From Deltaproteobacteria bacterium (GTDB lineage Bacteria > Desulfobacterota > Desulfobacteria > Desulfobacterales > JAUVKB01), in contig JAUVKB010000087.1 of NCBI GenBank assembly GCA_030596405.1, forward strand, positions 1 to 8,876: a stretch of DNA of 8,876 bases, in the 5' to 3' direction. Positions 6,212 to 8,876 of the stretch are shown here, piece by piece. Below the pieces are notes generated by a model. The model did no database searches. It was not told where the DNA came from and worked only from the letters and a program-made list of their open reading frames with translations. Position 1 is the first letter of the stretch. Each line of letters starts with the position of its first letter. Position numbers and translations under genes: made by a program.

Positions 6212-6330
6212 GATGGTCTCGTAAAGAGTCGAAAAATCGATTTCCTGCCACAACATATTGATTAGCAAACAGATAAAGTATCTATATGTTGTGGTCAAAA
6301 TAAAATGTTGGGACTTTTTACGACTGCATC
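6212..6330. repeat. Nested hairpin repeat, 119 bp
   Basis: Outer arms GATGGTCTCGTAAAGAGTC (6212-6230) and, inverted, 6312-6330 match at 15 of 19 positions around the shared TCGTAAA. Inside lies a perfect 10-bp stem, CCACAACATA (6248-6257) with TATGTTGTGG (6285-6294), around a 27-nt loop. The unit directly abuts the end of the 416-bp element. It could be a small palindromic extragenic repeat or a structured transcript. No T-tract follows, so it is not a classical terminator. Confidence 0.5.
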
Positions 6331-6373
6331 GAGTGCTATATATCTTTTTTTTCCAAGAATGTCAATATGTATA

Positions 6374-6380
6374 ATCAGAA
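6374..6380. repeat. Target-site duplication of the second insertion sequence, left copy
   Basis: ATCAGAA directly precedes the left terminal repeat and recurs at 8611-8617 directly after the right one. Confidence 0.8.
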
Positions 6381-6400
6381 CTGGATATTCGACATAAGCC
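6381..6400. repeat. Left terminal inverted repeat of the second insertion sequence
   Basis: A 20-bp perfect inverted match to 8591-8610. The match ends exactly at the ATCAGAA target copy. Confidence 0.9.
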
Positions 6401-6621
6401 ATAATTTTTTTTGGAAAAAAGTGAAAAAAATTCAACGAACACGCAAAAGTGAAAATTCATTCCCGCGCTGCGCCTTGCTCAAATCAGGCACCACAAGGCG
6501 ATTAACACCTTCTTTTTGCAACGATATTTAAAGGTGGTATAGCACTTCCCGTTTATCTTCCACAAAGCACCAGGGAAGGCAAATTTGGCGGCCAGTTTAT
6601 TCAATAATATCAATAGGTTAT
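6401..6621 (+). other. Non-coding 5' margin of the second insertion sequence with two hairpins
   Basis: No gene is seen here. Two stems are visible: CGCCTTG (6471-6477) with CAAGGCG (6494-6500) around a 16-nt loop, and CTTCCC (6545-6550) with GGGAAG (6573-6578) around a 22-nt loop. In IS10 and IS50, such structures in read-through transcripts hide the transposase ribosome site and limit expression from outside promoters. A similar guard role here is inference. Confidence 0.4.
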
Positions 6622-6634
6622 ATGACCCATCCAT

Positions 6635-6663
6635 TTGACAAACATCCTTTTTCACTATATGGT
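6635..6663 (+). promoter_or_regulatory. Candidate promoter of the second transposase
   Basis: A perfect -35 box TTGACA (6635-6640) is followed after exactly 17 nt by TATGGT (6658-6663), a fair -10 box. Transcription would begin near 6670, essentially at the ATG at 6671, implying a leaderless message. It overlaps the apparent upstream extension of the reading frame (TTG 6635), which would then not be translated. Confidence 0.5.
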
Positions 6664-6670
6664 AGTGAAC

Positions 6671-8332
6671 ATGGATATCAAAAAAAACGCATCAGAAACC
6701 ATATTCAAACGGCTTGTCTGGCACACAGCCAAAAGAGATCAAGCAGGGATCGCTGAGAAGCTCACCAATGAACAGGAAGTTCATGAAATATATGGGCTTG
6801 GCGATGCCGGATTATTCGATGAGTTTTTCTGTTTTCTGGACGAACTCGGTATAATGAATGTCCTTGAACAGCTTGCTCCTCGACGCCATTGCAAGCGGCA
6901 GAGCCCGGTTCCTTTTTCCGCGGTTATGCTCATCTATTTGATGCGTATTGTAGCAGGGCTGAAGTTCTTTTACCATACCGGTCCGGTTTTATTACAGTCT
7001 CAATCCCTTATGCGTCTCGTAGGATTTAATGGCCATCAGGTTAAGCAGGGCGTTAATCGGAGAAGCCTTGATAAATCGAAAACGGACTGGGAGGACAAAA
7101 ACAACACAGGGAGAAGAGGGCCGGTTTGTCCGGAATTTATATCATCGTTTATTGTCGCCATTGCCAGCAAAACATTGGAGCGGGTTTTCAATAAAATCAT
7201 TTCCATATTAGCGGCCAACTCATTTTTCCCTCGTAAAATAAATGCATTGCTTGATGCCTCAGACCTTGAATCCACCGAGCAATGCAAAGGCCGGGGCAAG
7301 GTGACCAAAGAAAAAGCCCCTGAACTCAGACAACGCAGGGGAAGAATCAAAAAAATCAGGGTCACGGTCTTTGGTTTCAAAATATGGGTGGTTTGGGATC
7401 CGAACAGCGGCCTTCCCATTGCCATGCGTTTTGCCACTATTGAGACCCACGATGTTCTTCTGGCGAAAGAGGTTATAGAGCAGGCCATTATCAATCTTGG
7501 AAAACATGCCGGAATTGTTTCTATTGCCATAGATCGCGGTTTTATGTGCGGCAAGCTGTTATGGTGGCTCAATAGCAAAGGAATTATCTTTTATATTCCG
7601 GCAAAGTCAAATCAACATGTTTACGATGACGCCCTCTCGCTGGTGGAGACAGGCCTGCGCGTCACAAAAAATCGTAAGAAAAGCATGGGGCATGGCAAGA
7701 ACAAAAAACAGGTCACCGACACTTGGGACGTTGCAGGGATTGAGGGGTTGACCACCGCCGGTTTTTACGGTGAACTTAGAAGCGGCAGCCATGAAAACAG
7801 AAAAGATTTTAGATCAAATCCCATTAATGCGGTAGTCGTTTTGCATGATCCATACAGGGAAAAAAATCCTGATGTCAAAACGCTGATTATCCTGACCAAT
7901 GGGCCTGTCAGCAAGCCGCTGAAAGTTTACGACGGTTATGACGCCCGCAGTGAAATCGAGAACTCCATGTTCAGAGAATCAAAACAGGGATGGTTTATCA
8001 AAAGACCGCCGGAAAACAGCAAGGCCGGTTTTCGTGTTCATGCCTGGCTCACCATTTTGACTATGGCGCTGACCAGGGCATTCCGCGACTGGATGATTCA
8101 GCAGGAAGAGCTTGGAGACGCAGGCGAAGATACAGGTATCAGGAAATTTCGCCAGAAGGTACGGCAGGAAAACTCCAATAAATGTATTGTCTTCCATCAT
8201 GACCGCTACGCCATATTTTATCTCTATGAAATCCTGATTCTCTGCGGCAAGACAGTTTTGAAGCCCCGTGGAGTTCCCGACAAAATCACGCAGGAAGATA
8301 TTTTGCGTAAGCACGGAGCTTTGCTTGAGTAA
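6671..8332 (+). CDS. IS4-superfamily-like DDE transposase of the second insertion sequence
   Basis: A 553-aa transposase. The likely catalytic acids are Asp195 (NALLDASD), Asp288 (SIAIDRGF) and Glu430. The last lies in a near-canonical Y-x2-R-x3-E block (Tyr423, Arg426, Glu430) with Lys438 close to the expected place, the pattern of IS4-type DDE_Tnp_1 enzymes. Between the second Asp and the Glu is the long beta-strand insertion region typical of that group, including FYIPAKSN (307-314). The start is uncertain: ATG 6671 has no ribosome-binding site. TTG 6635 and ATG 6659 are also in frame but lie in or beside a strong promoter match, so 6671 was preferred. An A8 run at 6680-6687 right after the start could allow frame slippage from an upstream ATG at 6622. 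The frame is otherwise intact to TAA at 8332. Confidence 0.85.
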   Translation: MDIKKNASETIFKRLVWHTAKRDQAGIAEKLTNEQEVHEIYGLGDAGLFDEFFCFLDELGIMNVLEQLAPRRHCKRQSPVPFSAVMLIYLMRIVAGLKFFYHTGPVLLQSQSLMRLVGFNGHQVKQGVNRRSLDKSKTDWEDKNNTGRRGPVCPEFISSFIVAIASKTLERVFNKIISILAANSFFPRKINALLDASDLESTEQCKGRGKVTKEKAPELRQRRGRIKKIRVTVFGFKIWVVWDPNSGLPIAMRFATIETHDVLLAKEVIEQAIINLGKHAGIVSIAIDRGFMCGKLLWWLNSKGIIFYIPAKSNQHVYDDALSLVETGLRVTKNRKKSMGHGKNKKQVTDTWDVAGIEGLTTAGFYGELRSGSHENRKDFRSNPINAVVVLHDPYREKNPDVKTLIILTNGPVSKPLKVYDGYDARSEIENSMFRESKQGWFIKRPPENSKAGFRVHAWLTILTMALTRAFRDWMIQQEELGDAGEDTGIRKFRQKVRQENSNKCIVFHHDRYAIFYLYEILILCGKTVLKPRGVPDKITQEDILRKHGALLE

Positions 8333-8590
8333 ACATTAAGCTCGTTCCGATCCAGGCGAATTATTTGTCCTGCCTTGTTCGGCTTCCCACCTGATGATTT
8401 TATTCGTGGTTATCTGTCGACCCGCATGCATTTTCCAGCAACCTGTGTTTTTTTCAAAAAATGTTGACCACCCTCAGCCTCTTTAATTTTATTCAAGACT
8501 ATTACTTCCCTTACCCTGTGCAAAAAATGCCATAGGCAGTGTCTATGGCCTCATGACACACTTTATAGCGCAACGTCTGGTTTGAACTTG
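8333..8590. other. Non-coding 3' margin of the second insertion sequence
   Basis: No credible gene is seen in these 258 bases. One clean hairpin is present, GCCATAG (8529-8535) with CTATGGC (8543-8549) around a 7-nt loop. It has no T-tract and so is not a clear terminator. The long margin may hold subterminal binding sites for the transposase. Confidence 0.5.
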
Positions 8591-8610
8591 GGCTTATGTC
8601 GAATATCCAG
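8591..8610. repeat. Right terminal inverted repeat of the second insertion sequence
   Basis: The exact reverse complement of 6381-6400 over 20 bp, followed at once by ATCAGAA. Confidence 0.9.
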
Positions 8611-8617
8611 ATCAGAA
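8611..8617. repeat. Target-site duplication of the second insertion sequence, right copy
   Basis: ATCAGAA, identical to 6374-6380. The sequence continues directly into the original flank. Confidence 0.8.
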
Positions 8618-8753
8618 AGATATTGGGGTTGGGCCACAGTAAAATACTGGAATCATTAAATATGGCCTTTAAAAAAGCCCATTTTCTGATCTTAGCCTGA
8701 TGTTTTTGGGTATGAATTTGACGTTTTAAGAAAAAAACATAAAACATACTGAT

Positions 8754-8788
8754 CAACGACAATTATTTATTTCCTGCAACGACAATTA
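8754..8788. repeat. Short direct repeat, two copies of 12 bp
   Basis: CAACGACAATTA occurs at 8754-8765 and 8777-8788, a period of 23 bp. Only two copies are visible. It is too short and too few for a CRISPR array, but could be a pair of protein-binding sites for a gene beyond the window. Confidence 0.35.
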
Positions 8789-8876
8789 AAATTCCCGTTT
8801 TTCATTCAATATAACCTGTTAATTTCATTAAATAATACTTGCAAAATCAATCTCACTATGTTTTCTATATTTATCC

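Larger units (their letters stand above)
5799..6214. mobile_element. MITE-like element, 416 bp, with 38-bp imperfect inverted ends
   Basis: The outer arms 5799-5836 and 6177-6214 are inverted copies matching at 31 of 38 positions. They share TACTTAAG, TTCGGA and TTGACAAAA. Inside them a second inverted pair continues the symmetry: hairpin motifs of the ATTCC...GGAAT type at 5865-5884 and 6117-6136. No transposase is present, so this fits a non-autonomous element moved in trans, or a large extragenic repeat. Each arm ends with a perfect TTGACA facing inward. I found no clear target duplication. The core is AT-rich and may hold a decayed toxin fragment. It sits just upstream of the candidate crotonase promoter. 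Confidence 0.6.
6381..8610 (+). mobile_element. Complete insertion sequence, 2230 bp, IS4-superfamily-like
   Basis: The borders are 20-bp perfect inverted repeats, CTGGATATTCGACATAAGCC at 6381-6400 and its reverse complement at 8591-8610. They are flanked by 7-bp direct copies of ATCAGAA (6374-6380 and 8611-8617). A single transposase gene occupies 6671-8332. The element has unusually long non-coding margins, 270 nt before and 258 nt after the gene. Ends beginning with C and a transposase with a Y-x2-R-x3-E pattern both fit IS4-type elements. It is unrelated in sequence to the element at 2635-4937. Clean ends and matching target copies indicate an intact, fairly recent insertion. Confidence 0.88.
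8611..8876. other. Non-coding flank at window end
   Basis: AT-rich DNA with no convincing gene on either strand. Near its left end ATCAGAAA (8611-8618) is mirrored by TTTCTGAT (8683-8690), a possible palindromic target region for the second insertion sequence. It continues the intergenic region that lies before 6380. Confidence 0.5.

Noticed and set aside
7036..7578. 180-aa minus-strand frame inside the second transposase
   Set aside because: It is antisense to a transposase with recognisable catalytic motifs, has low complexity and no family resemblance.
8529..8549. Hairpin GCCATAG/CTATGGC as a terminator of the second transposase
   Set aside because: It lies almost 200 nt after the stop codon and has no following T-tract. 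It is kept only as a structural note.
2630..8617. The two insertion sequences as ends of one composite transposon
   Set aside because: They have different ends, different target-duplication lengths and unrelated transposases, and each has its own matching duplication, so they inserted independently.
8511..8762. 83-aa minus-strand frame across the right border of the second insertion sequence
   Set aside because: It reads through the terminal repeat and target duplication into the element, so it exists only by accident of the insertion. No family is recognised and there is no ribosome site.
8754..8788. Start of a CRISPR array
   Set aside because: There are only two 12-bp copies with an 11-bp gap, far below CRISPR repeat and spacer lengths, and no cas gene is present.

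Overview
The window looks like a moderately AT-rich accessory region of an anaerobic bacterium, most plausibly a sulfate-reducing Desulfobacterales-type member of the Desulfobacterota. That guess rests on three things: a two-subunit B12 acyl-CoA mutase operon with a crotonase and an MmgE/PrpD protein, a heavy load of insertion sequences, and low-GC intergenic repeats. No rRNA, tRNA or taxonomic marker is present, so the placement is inference.

Layout. Positions 1-2587 (minus strand) hold three tightly packed genes, transcribed in the order: large subunit of a coenzyme-B12-dependent acyl-CoA mutase (878-2587), its separate B12-binding subunit (470-862), then the start of an MmgE/PrpD-family gene (1-449) that runs off the window. 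Positions 2635-4937 are a complete insertion sequence on the opposite strand, with 13-bp perfect terminal inverted repeats, a 5-bp target duplication (AAATC) and one 690-aa DDE-type transposase. Positions 4944-5744 (minus strand) encode an enoyl-CoA hydratase/isomerase-family protein. Removing the element and one target copy puts the crotonase stop codon only 48 nt upstream of the mutase start. The four genes therefore very likely formed one operon (crotonase, mutase large, mutase small, MmgE/PrpD) that the element has split.

Positions 5745-6380 carry no convincing intact gene. They hold a 416-bp MITE-like element with 38-bp imperfect inverted ends (5799-6214) and an abutting 119-bp nested hairpin repeat (6212-6330). 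Positions 6381-8610 are a second, unrelated complete insertion sequence with 20-bp perfect terminal inverted repeats, a 7-bp target duplication (ATCAGAA) and an IS4-superfamily-like DDE transposase of about 553 aa. The last 266 bases are non-coding as far as I can see.

How the genes work together. The operon looks catabolic and CoA-linked: a crotonase hydrates or isomerises an acyl-CoA, the B12 mutase rearranges a carbon skeleton, and an MmgE/PrpD protein acts on a carboxylic acid. The main scientific interest is the mutase. Its fold-defining segments are conserved, but several residues that contact the substrate and CoA in methylmalonyl-CoA mutase appear replaced. Its substrate is probably not methylmalonyl-CoA or 2-hydroxyisobutyryl-CoA, and I cannot name it. 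The crotonase also lacks both classical hydratase glutamates.
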